The notes below the pieces were generated by a model. The model was not told the origin of the DNA. It did no database searches and saw only the letters and a program-made list of their open reading frames with translations. DNA of 64,000 nucleotides from Pseudogymnoascus destructans. Taxonomy: Eukaryota > Ascomycota > Leotiomycetes > Thelebolales > Thelebolaceae. The position numbers were made by a program, and so were the translations under genes. Positions 45,142-54,228 of the stretch are shown piece by piece (position 1 is the stretch's first letter; every line of letters starts with the position of its first letter). The stretch is taken from positions 273,501-337,500 of the forward strand of contig NW_020167543.1 of NCBI RefSeq assembly GCF_001641265.1. Reading direction: 5' to 3'.

Positions 45142-45393
45142 TATGAATAGAGGAGTGTTACAAATAGGTCAAGATATGCATCTTGCAGGCGTTACTGGAA
45201 ATACAGGTTGATAATGCCAAGGCATAACCTCTTACACGGTCTCATTTTACAATCAAACCATTTTTTTTTCAAAGTGCGAAATCCAACGAGAATATAACGT
45301 GGTCGGACACCGAGTCGACCGCGACACCGAGTCGATCACCTTTCCCCACCTTACTACCTACCAACTTCAACACCCGTTTTCTCAACAATAACT
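45142..45393. other. 3' flank of PRP1
   Basis: Contains the direct repeat GACACCGAGTCGA twice at about 45307-45336, possibly part of a decayed transposon end. No gene. Confidence 0.45.
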
Positions 45394-45602
45394 AATGGAG
45401 GTTCAAACCTAAGAAGGACAATCGTCCTAGCTATCGAGGCTATTCAAACAACTAAAAAACTGACTCTTCGTCCCGCTGCGAAAATATATAACGTGCCGTA
45501 CGCTACACTTTATAATAGAATGGCTAGCCGAACTTCTTGACCTGAACTTAAGGCCAATTGTCTTAAATTGACTAAACTAGAGGAGGAGGTCATTATTCAA
45601 TA
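45394..45602 (+). mobile_element. Pogo-type transposase N-terminal (psq HTH) relic
   Basis: The plus strand reads RRTIVLAIEAIQTTKKLTL, RPAAKIYNVPYATLYNRM, a stop, then PELKANCLKLTKLEEEVII. This is the helix-turn-helix of fungal pogo/Fot transposases. The reading is cut off at 45602, where the terminal-repeat-like CAGTCAAACCCCTGTTATAA begins, which suggests that another element inserted there. Confidence 0.65.
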
Positions 45603-46976
45603 CAGTCAAACCCCTGTTATAACGATGTATTCTGTCCACCATTTCACTATCGTTATAACCAGTATATCGCTGTAACCAAAATAGAATATATTATGTAATC
45701 CATGTATCTAATGTCCCCTGAACTAATGATGCCTGCTGAATGCCCCCAACTGCTGATTCCAACCGCTCTAGTGTCTGTAAATAATCAGAAGAAAGAGATT
45801 CTTGGCTTTTAGCAAATCCAATCAATATATGAAGCGCTTGTTTAGCATCAGCCATTGAGTGCATAGGCTGTGGAAGCTGATCATCGTCTTCTTCATCACT
45901 TCGAGTAGTGGATAAACCTAAATGCTCTTGTAGCACTTCTTGTAGAACCTCATCTTCTCCTACATTCTGCTCATCCTCTCTATCGTTATCTTCGTTAACA
46001 GGGTTAAGAAAATTTGCAACTGACATAGCGTCTTGTATATTTCCTGCTTCCATAACCTTTTGATATAGCTCATGAGGCATAATTGGAGTAGGAAGTGAAA
46101 TAGGCGAAGAGACAAGTGTTGATTTGAGAAAGCAATTGTAGATTGTTGTGTTTGTAATTTTGTTATTCAGCTTCGTAAGATCCAACGGATTGCAAGGTGT
46201 AGATTCATTGATGATAGAGGATCTACATTTGAGTCGAAGGATTGTAAGATATATTGTAGCCAATGTCGCCGGTAGTTAGTTTTGCAATTCTGAATAATCC
46301 CTTGATCAAGAGGCTGGTAGCGACTTGTACTACTAGCAGGTAGCCAACATATTCGAATATTTGATGGAGGAGGACAAAGCTAAATTGCAGTATAATGGGC
46401 AAAGAAGTTGTCCATTGTAAGAAGAACTTGTCGTGTTGTGCCAATATGCTGATAAAAAGCTTGAAGCCACTCTGTCATAATCGTTGTATTTATCCAAGCT
46501 TTCTTATTCCACCGCCATTGCCCTCCCATTGTATGAACTGATACAAATCGCAAAGCGCGTGGTGTTTTAGCTTTGCCAATGAACCAGACTGGAAATCGAT
46601 CTGTGCCAGTTGCATTGACACAAAAGACAAGAGAAATCTGAGACTTGTCAAGAATTGTCATTTCTCTGATATGAGTTTCCACTGGAGCTAGCTGAGCTGT
46701 TTGGCCTTGTTCTTTGAGTTTCTGAATGTCTGGATGTAGCCTCGAAGGTGGTAGCAACACCTGAAGCTGTTGCTTTTGTCAATCATCCTCATCATTGCCT
46801 TCTGGTCTGTCACCAGTGTAATGGTGGGTGCACCAATATGAGAATCTAGCCACCCAAGGAAGGGATGAATTTACTAAGACAACACACTGTCTTAGGAAAC
46901 AGAGCCAAAGGTTGTAGCTTAGACTATTCCACAACGCAGCAATCAGGTGTATGATGTGGTGAAGTGGTTTAGACAA
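45603..46976 (-). mobile_element. Tigger/pogo-like DDE transposase relic
   Basis: The left end CAGTCAAACCCCTGTTATAA looks like a pogo/Tigger terminal inverted repeat. On the minus strand the DDE core reads ISLVFCVNATGTDRFPVWFI, GKAKTPRALRF, NKKAWINTTIMTEWLQAFY and VLLTMDNFFAHYTAI. In other frames follow PANSTSRYQPLDQGIIQNC and, in the 45691-46263 frame, an acidic tail (EDDDQLPQPMHSM). Frame changes near 46390 and 46250 and an in-frame TGA at about 46780 show decay. No matching right-hand inverted repeat is found before the retrotransposon. Confidence 0.72.
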
Positions 46977-47315
46977 GTTGCAACAAATGTTGAGTCTGAG
47001 AACTCAGGGGTAAGTCAGAGGTTAGCACCTCACTGACTTTTCAAAAACAGAGAATAACAAGATCAATGCTTGGAAGCTTGGAAAAGACGTAGAAGTATGT
47101 GCTAGTCGATTTACTGTATTGTCTGCTTGCCCTTTCTTAAGGAAAGGGCAATCCTATTTATGCCAAAGGAGTGTAGTTCTCTCATTTTCCAAGACTTTCC
47201 ATGACTTACCAGGCTTGGTAACTGTAGTCGACGTAAGAGAATCCCATAGAACCATCTCTTAGGTTCGTAGCCTATAGGAAGTAAAAGGAGGTCCAAGGTC
47301 AGAGTACCCCTATAG
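46977..47315. other. Unassigned repeat-like DNA beside the retrotransposon
   Basis: The stretch from about 46988 begins TGTTGAGTCTGAGAACTCAG and looks LTR-like, but no partner copy is present in the window. It ends at the left LTR of the gypsy element. A truncated older LTR is a guess. Confidence 0.3.
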
Positions 47316-47790
47316 TGTAACGCTGACTTCTAAACGATAGAAGACACAGAGGTTCTCTTGCGTAAAGGTTTACTTATCAGAGGAGGCAGGGGATCAGACA
47401 CAAAGGCTTCAAGTAACACGTTACTAGTATATAACAAATACTGTATTGAGTTGAGCACGAAGCTCCTATCTAAGGAAATACTATCTACTTATATAGTGGC
47501 GTCGTGCCTAGTGGACTCTTGGGAACTCACTTGAGTCCTCGGAGTCCTGGACTCTTAGGACTCTTCTCATCATCCTGCGAGTCCATCACATGCCTAGTGG
47601 ACTCCTGGGAACTCACTCGAGTCCTCGGAGTCCTGGACTCTTAGGACTCTTCTCATCATCCTGCGAGTCCGTCACGTGATACTTTCGGAACTACTATTCC
47701 CCGCTGCCCCTCCAGGTACCAGGGCCGGTCTCATGCGACCTCCCTCCTTCCTGTCCTGTAGTTGGCCAGCCTTCTTGTTCCATCGTAACA
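47316..47790 (-). repeat. 3' LTR (475 bp, with an internal 86-bp duplication)
   Basis: On the plus strand it starts TGTAACGCTGACTTC and ends CGTAACA. It is 86 bp longer than the partner because the segment beginning CCTAGTGGACTC and ending near CGAGTCC[A/G]TCAC is present twice in tandem. Apart from that, only about half a dozen differences from the 5' LTR are visible, all transitions. Confidence 0.93.
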
Positions 47791-47806
47791 CTCGCTCCCT
47801 TCCCCT
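47791..47806 (-). other. Polypurine tract of the retrotransposon
   Basis: On the minus strand AGGGGAAGGGAGCGAG abuts the 3' LTR, as expected for the plus-strand DNA primer. Confidence 0.75.
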
Positions 47807-47886
47807 GGGCATTCGTCTCGAATCCTATAAGTACGTCCATGTCCCCGGGACTCTGCTGCTCCTCAGCGAGTCCTTCAACATGCAAC

Positions 47887-48453
47887 ATGCCTACTGACAC
47901 TGCCCGCAAACTCCAGGAACGCAACGATCTTGTCCGTCGAATAAAGAACCACGGATACGAACTACCCGAAATGGATTCTTGCTCGAACTGCGTGAGGCGA
48001 AACATTACTTGCGTGTCGTCTCCAAATGATTCACGGCGGTGCGCCGAGTGCGTTCGTCGCAACTTGAAAGAAAAGTGTGACTGTATGGGTCCTGAGCATC
48101 CCGACTGGGTGAAGCTCGAACGGGAGGAGGATCGCCTGGATCGCGAAGAGGAAGAAACCCTTTCGAAGTTACTTCGTCTGCGGAAGCAGAAACGCCTCAT
48201 CCGAACCCGTGGTAAAGATATGCTCCGGCGAGGTTTGAAAACCCTCGACGAGCTTGATGCGGCAGAGGAGGCCGAACGTGTGGCTGCTGAGAAGCGTGAC
48301 GCTGTTGAGGCCGAGGAACAGGCAGTTAGCGCTGCCTCCTCGTCTGTGACCGGGACCCCCGCTTCCTCCGATCCACTGGCCTACTCCCCTGCATCTTGGG
48401 ATCAATGGCTGGCGGATGGCGGCGTCGATATTCCTCCAGCAGTTCTTTGCTGA
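47887..48453 (+). CDS. Opposite-strand accessory ORF of the retrotransposon, Cys-rich plus coiled coil
   Basis: An intact frame opposite to gag-pol, between the 3' LTR and pol, overlapping the 3' end of pol by 128 bp in antisense. I choose the ATG at 47887 (MPTDTARKLQERNDLV, 188 aa), because its N-terminal ARKLQERNDLVRRI matches what I recall of similar fungal proteins; an upstream ATG at 47839 adds 16 residues. Residues about 31-61 carry CSNCVRRNITC and CAECVRRNLKEKCDC, a possible zinc-binding cluster. A charged coiled coil follows (LEREEDRLDREEEETL, LLRLRKQKRLI) and then RGKDMLRRGLKTLDELDAAE. The LTR may supply its promoter. Its function is unknown. The codons look maintained, with no stops over 188 residues. 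Confidence 0.7.
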   Translation: MPTDTARKLQERNDLVRRIKNHGYELPEMDSCSNCVRRNITCVSSPNDSRRCAECVRRNLKEKCDCMGPEHPDWVKLEREEDRLDREEEETLSKLLRLRKQKRLIRTRGKDMLRRGLKTLDELDAAEEAERVAAEKRDAVEAEEQAVSAASSSVTGTPASSDPLAYSPASWDQWLADGGVDIPPAVLC

Positions 48454-51400
48454 TGTTCCTTGTTGGTTCCCACGAATTATCCGTAGGTTCGTAATTTTCC
48501 CATTTTATCAAAAACTCTTCTCGACGCCCTACTAACCTTCTGTCTAGGATCGCTTCGACCTCATATTCGATTATCTCATTCTCGGGTTGGAGTTCAGTGT
48601 CGGTCGCAATTGGGGTATTTCCTCTTGCTGGTTCCAGTAGTGAGACATGAAATACCGGGTGTAGTCTAGACTTCCTGGGTAGCTGCAGTCTGTAATTAAC
48701 TGAGCTGACTTTGTTCAATATTTTGAATGGTCCCAATTTCTTGAAGTCCAACTTTGTGCTTGGTCGTTTCGTTTTGATATGTTTCCGGAGTAGGTATACT
48801 TTATCCCCCTCCTTGAAGGCAGGTTCCATACTGCGCTTCTTGTTTGCGTATGCGGCGGATCGTTCATTTAAGAATTGGATGTCCGTCGCAAGTTGTTCGT
48901 GGAACGATTTCAGTTGTTCCACCACGATCAGGGCTTGTTCAGCTCGTGATTCATCCGGTCTTGGTTGCCTATATGCTTCTGGCTGGTAGCCATAATTGGC
49001 AAAGAACGGTGAGACTTTCGTTGCTTCTGTCATCGCGCTGTTATATGCAAACTGTGCGATGGGTAAGATCTGAACCCAGTTATCCTGTTGATGATTGACA
49101 TAGCTTCGCAGGTACTGTTCAAGGGTCTGATTTAATCTTTCTGTTTGGCCGTCTGTCTGGGGATGAAAAGCTGTTGATAGCTTATGATTTGTTCCCAGTA
49201 GCGCCATCAATGATTTCCAGAATTTCGAAGTAAAGAGCTTGTCTCTATCTGAGATGATTTCTTCTGGCATCCCATGATCGGCTAATATGACTCGAATGAA
49301 GGTATATGCGAGCGCCTCGGCGTCGCTAGCTTCTAGATATGGTATAAACTTCCCATATTTCGTGAGTCTTTCCGTGATGACGAGGAGAGAGTCGTATTCT
49401 ATTCCTGTTAACGGGTCCTTGGAGGGTGGAAGCTTGACGATGAAGTCCAAAGCTATTGATTTCCACGCTCCTTTTGGTACTGGTGTCGACTTGAGTTGTC
49501 CGTATGGCAGATGCCTATTGGATTTTGACTTGCTGCAAATGTCGCACTCTCTTACCACTGTCTCTACCTGCTTCCTCATACCTGGGAAGTAGTAGTGTCG
49601 AGTGATTCGTTCGAAGGTTCGTGTTACTCCCTGATGACCGTGTGCTGGTAACGAGTGTTGTTCTTGCACCAGCGGGCGTCTCATTTGACTTGGGACATAC
49701 ACTAACCCTTTGTATCGAATCAATCCTTGTTCGTCGATGGCGAAGTCGCCTTCGACTTTGGACAAGACTCGCTTGGCGCATTCGTCTGTTGCGTAAGCTT
49801 TCTTGAGTCTTTCCTCGAGTTCTGTATCTTCGATGACTGAGATCGTCGCTAGTAACTCGTTGTACTGTATTCCTGCATCTGTTTTCTTCAGAATTGCTCT
49901 AGGTCTTTCTTCCTTTGGGCCGGCGTAGTCGGTCCGTCTGCTGAGAGCGTCTGCTCTTGCATTCTCGGAGCCCTTGCGATAGGTTATCGTGAAGTTGTAG
50001 GCTGCGAGGGTTTCTGCCCAGCGGACTTGTCTGCGGTTTAAAACCTTGGTCGTGGTGAAGTATATGAGGTTCTTGTGATCCGTCCATACCTGCACAGGGT
50101 AGGTGGGTCCCTCAAGATATACTCGCCACTGTTCAAAGGCAACGACAATAGCCAGTAGCTCCTTGTCGTGGATGTCGTAATTGAGTTCCGCGGGTGACAG
50201 TTTCCTAGAGTAGTACGCGATTGGTTTGAACTTACCGTTCTCGTCTGGTTGATTCAGACATGCTCCAATTGCGAAGTCAGAAGAGTCCGTTTCGAGGATG
50301 ATCTTCTTTGCAGGGTCAAATGTAGCAAGGATAGGTGCTTCCGTGAACTTCGTCTTAAGTTCCTGGAAAGCAGCCTCTGCCTTGTCCGTCCATTTGAATT
50401 CGAGATCCTTTCTGGTAAGCTCCGTGAGTGGTTGAGCTACCTTGGAATATCCCGAGATGAATCTCCGGTAGAAGTTGGCGAAGCCTAGGAAGGCTTGCAC
50501 TTCCTTGACCGTGGTCGGTGTTGGCCATTCCAACACTGCCGTTACTTTTGCTTGGTCCATCTTGATGCCGTGCGTTCCAATAATGTAACCCAAGAATTCG
50601 ACTTGGTTTTTATGGAACTCGCACTTCTCTGGTTTGAGGAGTAAGCTGTACTCCTTTAGTTTCTTCAGGACGAGTTTGACATGCTTGACATGCTCCTCCT
50701 TGGTTGCTGAATACACCAGGACATCGTCTAAGTAGACAATGGTAAAGATGTCTAAGTATTCGTGCAAAGCATCATTCATCAGTCGTTGCATAGATGCGGG
50801 TGCGTTTGTTAGCCCAAAGGGCATGACTTGATACTTGAATAGGCCATAGCGGGTGCGGAATGCTGTTTTCCACTCTTCCCCAGCCTTGATTCGGATCAGG
50901 TTGTATGCTCCTCGCAGATCTAGCTTACTGAAGATCTTTGCTCCTTGAAATCTATCGTGTAGTTCGTTGATTAACGGCAGGGCATACCTGTCCTTGATTG
51001 TGATGTTGTTCAATGCTTGATAGTCCACACATAACCGTAGGGAGCCGTCTTTCTTTGGTACGAAAAGCACCGGACTTCCTGCTGGTGATGTGGATGGTCT
51101 GATGAATCCTTTCGCTAGGTTATCATCGACGTACTCCTTAAGTACCTTCAGCTCCTTTTCCGATAGCTGATATATTGGTCCGAACGGTGGACTCTTGTCT
51201 TTCTCCAAAGGTATCTCGTGATCCCATGGTTGGTGCTTAGGAAGCGCCTCGTTCTTAGGGCCTTCCTGGAATAATTGCTCGTATTCCTTGTACTCCACCG
51301 GTATACTCGTCGGTGAGGATGCCTGGGCTAGGTCATCGAGCTCGGAGGTTGCACATAACTCCTTCCGGCCCTGGGAGGGTTTCTCCCGTTGTCGTGTGTC

Positions 51401-51778
51401 CGTCCGTTGTTCACACGCGCACTGGCTCATCACAACTTTCTCGTTCCACCAGTCGATCTGGGGGTTGTGTTTCTTGAGCCATGGCACACCAAGGATGCAC
51501 GCATGGTTGTCCATGTGCACGATGTCAAACTGAATCGTTTCCTTGTGCCCGTGTAGCATGACCATTTCCAATGGGACCGTTTCGTGGGTCACCATTCCTT
51601 CATTAGTCGAGATGGGCTCTCCATCTACGACCATTAATGGGTATGGTTCGGTTTTCAATTGCGTCTTGAAACCTTGCGTGTCTGCTACTTTCTTTGTCAT
51701 AAAGTTGCCCGTCGCTCCTGAGTCAATCATTGCTCGGAGGTGTCGCTGTTGTATCTTAGCGACCACATATAGTTGCAT
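48326..51778 (-). CDS. pol: Pol polyprotein (protease, RT, RNase H, integrase, chromodomain)
   Basis: 1150 aa from the first Met; expressed by frameshift, its frame is open from about 51864. Protease site AMIDSGATGNFM is at residue about 17. Reverse transcriptase shows VPKKDGSLRLCVDYQALN and IVYLDDVLVYS. RNase H follows with LETDSSDFAIGACL and the later HDKELLAIV. Integrase has an HHCC zinc finger (HGHQGVTRTFERITRHYY ... CDICSKSK) and the catalytic D-D-E residues in ALDFIVKLP, ISDRDKLF and PQTDGQTERLNQ. The C-terminal chromodomain reads YEVEAILDRR and FLIKWENYEPTDNSWEP. All key residues are present and there is no stop, so it is potentially active. Confidence 0.95.
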   Translation of the reverse strand: MQLYVVAKIQQRHLRAMIDSGATGNFMTKKVADTQGFKTQLKTEPYPLMVVDGEPISTNEGMVTHETVPLEMVMLHGHKETIQFDIVHMDNHACILGVPWLKKHNPQIDWWNEKVVMSQCACEQRTDTRQREKPSQGRKELCATSELDDLAQASSPTSIPVEYKEYEQLFQEGPKNEALPKHQPWDHEIPLEKDKSPPFGPIYQLSEKELKVLKEYVDDNLAKGFIRPSTSPAGSPVLFVPKKDGSLRLCVDYQALNNITIKDRYALPLINELHDRFQGAKIFSKLDLRGAYNLIRIKAGEEWKTAFRTRYGLFKYQVMPFGLTNAPASMQRLMNDALHEYLDIFTIVYLDDVLVYSATKEEHVKHVKLVLKKLKEYSLLLKPEKCEFHKNQVEFLGYIIGTHGIKMDQAKVTAVLEWPTPTTVKEVQAFLGFANFYRRFISGYSKVAQPLTELTRKDLEFKWTDKAEAAFQELKTKFTEAPILATFDPAKKIILETDSSDFAIGACLNQPDENGKFKPIAYYSRKLSPAELNYDIHDKELLAIVVAFEQWRVYLEGPTYPVQVWTDHKNLIYFTTTKVLNRRQVRWAETLAAYNFTITYRKGSENARADALSRRTDYAGPKEERPRAILKKTDAGIQYNELLATISVIEDTELEERLKKAYATDECAKRVLSKVEGDFAIDEQGLIRYKGLVYVPSQMRRPLVQEQHSLPAHGHQGVTRTFERITRHYYFPGMRKQVETVVRECDICSKSKSNRHLPYGQLKSTPVPKGAWKSIALDFIVKLPPSKDPLTGIEYDSLLVITERLTKYGKFIPYLEASDAEALAYTFIRVILADHGMPEEIISDRDKLFTSKFWKSLMALLGTNHKLSTAFHPQTDGQTERLNQTLEQYLRSYVNHQQDNWVQILPIAQFAYNSAMTEATKVSPFFANYGYQPEAYRQPRPDESRAEQALIVVEQLKSFHEQLATDIQFLNERSAAYANKKRSMEPAFKEGDKVYLLRKHIKTKRPSTKLDFKKLGPFKILNKVSSVNYRLQLPRKSRLHPVFHVSLLEPARGNTPIATDTELQPENEIIEYEVEAILDRRLVGRREEFLIKWENYEPTDNSWEPTRNISKELLEEYRRRHPPAIDPKMQGSRPVDRRKRGSRSQTRRQR

Positions 51779-51855
51779 GCCGCCCGTCGTGGCGCATAGC
51801 TGGTCTGTACTAGGCCTCTTCGTGTCGCTCGCCGGTGGCCTACCGTCGAGGACTC

Positions 51856-53793
51856 CTAGTTTTTTGACTCGTCCGAGGAAGGATAGTATTCATCCGCTTC
51901 CAATGGTGGTCCTTGGGGAGATCGTTTCCCTCGCTCTTCTGCTTCATCTAGCAGATGTGGGTATTTCTCGTATACCTGTTCGCTTTTGATAGGCAAGTCC
52001 CCTTCAGACTGGCTTCGCCTGAGGGCGTGAACTTGCTCTGCGTCTCTGAAGTGTATCCTGGGCGAGGATCGGGGAAACAACTGATTCTGGTGTTTCTTTT
52101 TCCAGTGGAGCTTGCAGTCATCTTCGCTGCAATACTCCCAGTAGACATACGCGTGCCAGGGATGATCAGTCTCTGTTGTGTCTGTCGTTGATAGTTCCCG
52201 CTGTCCTCTCACCCATGCACTATCTTCCCTCGGAGGCGTGGAGAACGTGTCTAGTTGCTCCATGGCTCTCCTTTCGATGCGTGGAGTGGGTCTCGCATTT
52301 TCCCGTCGGAGCATATCTCTGGCTTTCTCGTCGTACTTCTTCAGGGCTTTCCTGCGGTCCTGGTAGTAAAGTTCGACGCTTTTCATATACTTCAGTTTAG
52401 CCATATGCTCGACATCCTTCTCCAGTTCTTCCGCTTCTTGGGCTTCCAACTTAGCTACGTCTTGGGACGTGCCAAGCAGCCTGCGGGTATTCGTTAGTTG
52501 GTCGTAGTATCTCCAGAGGTCATCCTTGCAGTTGTCCACCTTGCACTTTAACGGAAGTTCCTGTAACAGGTTCCCGTAGAGGTCTTTAAGCATGGGGATT
52601 CTCCTCTGGCCATTGGGCTTGTCTCGTTCGGCCCTAATCTTCGCGTGGGCGTGTTTTGCCATGCGTCTTACTACGCTCTTGCACCGTGGACTCATTGGTT
52701 CCATAGGTGCGAGTTCATTGAAGGTCTCCTGTTCCGAGACGGTGAACGATTCCGCCTCCGACCCTTCGTCTGAGCTCTCGTCTTCTGGGGTGCTTTCGCC
52801 GTTTATTCCCCAGTCCTGTTTGCTCACAAACGTTGCGTTCAACTGTCCTGTCCAGGTGGCATTGAGTTGTTTGCCGACTTTGCGTCCGCCGTTCCCTTTC
52901 TTTGGCTGTCTGCAGTCTCGGGCCATGTGGCCTGGCTTGTCGCAGTTAAAACAGAGTCGTTCCTTGAATTGTCTGTCTTTCTTAGGGTCACGGGGTCGTC
53001 CAGGTTTGAACGTGGCATCGAGTTCCATTGGGTCCGACCAACGGTTGTCTCGCGGGTGTTGATCCCGTCGTCTGCCCTCGTTTCCCCGGTAGGGGTAACT
53101 TTTCTTGGGCTTGTCATAGGTCCGACGTTCCTTCTGGAATTCGTATAGTCGATTGTCGATTCGGACCGTATGTTCGATTAGCGCTACCATGTCTGTTGGT
53201 TGTTGTTCCAAATGGGCAAGTTCCATACGTATATGGCTCTTCAGCCCACGTCGGTAGTGGCTGATGAGTGCGCTGGCGTCCCATCCTGTCTGATTGCCGT
53301 ATCTCTGGAATTCTGTGGAGTATGTGAGGGCGCTGCCAGTCTGCTTAAGTGCAAACAGATGGTCTTCTGCGGTCTTAATCTCATCGATGTCTCCGAACAT
53401 GCGTCGGATTTCCTTACAGAATCCATTCCAGCTGCCAAACATAGTCTGCGTAGTTGTCATGCTTCCATTGGTACTTTCATATTTGAAATAGTCCTTGAGG
53501 AATGGTTCGATCCATCGCAGGGCTTCCCCCCTAAGGTAGGACGCAGTCCACAGGGCATAGCTCTCCTGGGTGGGAAACTTCTCATCATTGAAGTGCTGGT
53601 ACAGTTCGACCTGTAGCAAAAACACCTCAAGTTCCTTTCGGTTGCCGGAGTAAGTGTCGGGCAACTTGACGCGTAGAGTTTCCTTGAGTTCGTTGACGGT
53701 GGGTGCATCGGGCATCTCTTCATTCTCAGGCTTAGACCTCTGAGACGAAGTTGGCGTGGTGGGGGTTTTCCCCTTCGAACTGACGACAGACAT
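51856..53793 (-). CDS. gag: Gag polyprotein with CCHC zinc knuckle
   Basis: 645 aa starting MSVVSSKGKTPTTPTSSQ. The capsid-like region includes LRVKLPDTYSGNRKELEVFL and YLRGEALRWIEPFL. The nucleocapsid zinc knuckle is CFNCDKPGHMARDC, embedded in basic residues. The long C-terminal extension (about 300 residues, charged) is larger than in many fungal gypsy elements. The stop is TAG at 51856, immediately after the slippery site. Confidence 0.93.
   Translation of the reverse strand: MSVVSSKGKTPTTPTSSQRSKPENEEMPDAPTVNELKETLRVKLPDTYSGNRKELEVFLLQVELYQHFNDEKFPTQESYALWTASYLRGEALRWIEPFLKDYFKYESTNGSMTTTQTMFGSWNGFCKEIRRMFGDIDEIKTAEDHLFALKQTGSALTYSTEFQRYGNQTGWDASALISHYRRGLKSHIRMELAHLEQQPTDMVALIEHTVRIDNRLYEFQKERRTYDKPKKSYPYRGNEGRRRDQHPRDNRWSDPMELDATFKPGRPRDPKKDRQFKERLCFNCDKPGHMARDCRQPKKGNGGRKVGKQLNATWTGQLNATFVSKQDWGINGESTPEDESSDEGSEAESFTVSEQETFNELAPMEPMSPRCKSVVRRMAKHAHAKIRAERDKPNGQRRIPMLKDLYGNLLQELPLKCKVDNCKDDLWRYYDQLTNTRRLLGTSQDVAKLEAQEAEELEKDVEHMAKLKYMKSVELYYQDRRKALKKYDEKARDMLRRENARPTPRIERRAMEQLDTFSTPPREDSAWVRGQRELSTTDTTETDHPWHAYVYWEYCSEDDCKLHWKKKHQNQLFPRSSPRIHFRDAEQVHALRRSQSEGDLPIKSEQVYEKYPHLLDEAEERGKRSPQGPPLEADEYYPSSDESKN
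51859..51865 (-). promoter_or_regulatory. Probable -1 ribosomal frameshift site A_AAA_AAC
   Basis: The last two gag codons are AAA-AAC preceded by an A, then TAG (51856-51858). This is the canonical X_XXY_YYZ slippery heptamer placed directly at the gag stop. Pol lies in the -1 frame and is open from here (LGVLDGRPPASDTKRPS... to the first pol Met). I did not identify a downstream pseudoknot. Confidence 0.72.
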
Positions 53794-53839
53794 GTTGCTT
53801 TGTGTGTAAGCCGGTACCTCGTAGAAGTGGTGCTCAAAG

Positions 53840-54228
53840 TGTAATGCTGACTTCTAAACGATAGAAGACACAGAGGTTCTCTTGCGTAAAGGTTTACTTA
53901 TCAGAGGAGGCAGGGGATCAGACACAAAGGCTTCAAGTAACACGTTACTAGTATATAACAAATACTGTATTGAGTTGAGCACGAAGCTCCTATCTAAGGA
54001 AATACTATCTACTTATATAGTGGCGTCGTGCCTAGTGGACTCTTGGGAACTCACTCGAGTCCTCGGAGTCCTGGACTCTTAGGACTCTTCTCATCATCCT
54101 GCGAGTCCGTCACGTGATACTTTCGGAACTACTATTCCCCGCTGCCCCTCCAGGTACCAGGGCCGGTCTCATGCGACCTCCCTCCTTCTTGTCCTGTAGT
54201 TGGCCAGCCTTCTTGTTCCGTCGTAACA
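53840..54228 (-). repeat. 5' LTR (389 bp)
   Basis: Plus-strand TGTAATGCTGACTTC to CGTAACA, matching the left copy without the 86-bp duplication. The DNA following it in the element direction (CTTTGAGCACCACTTC) does not begin with TGG, so a standard tRNA primer site directly at the LTR is not obvious. Confidence 0.93.

Larger units (their letters stand above)
47316..54228 (-). mobile_element. Ty3/gypsy chromovirus LTR retrotransposon, 6.9 kb
   Basis: Two near-identical LTRs (TG...CA ends) flank gag and pol in the minus direction. The order protease, reverse transcriptase, RNase H, integrase, chromodomain defines a Ty3/gypsy chromovirus. Gag and pol are uninterrupted. The polypurine tract lies just before the 3' LTR. 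The flanking 5-mers (TATAG and GTACT) do not match, so no target-site duplication is visible; recombination or deletion at one edge is possible. An additional ORF on the opposite strand lies between pol and the 3' LTR. Confidence 0.95.

Noticed and set aside
53810..53839. Standard tRNA primer-binding site at the 5' LTR
   Set aside because: The DNA after the LTR does not begin with TGG, and no clear match to a tRNA 3' end could be made by eye.
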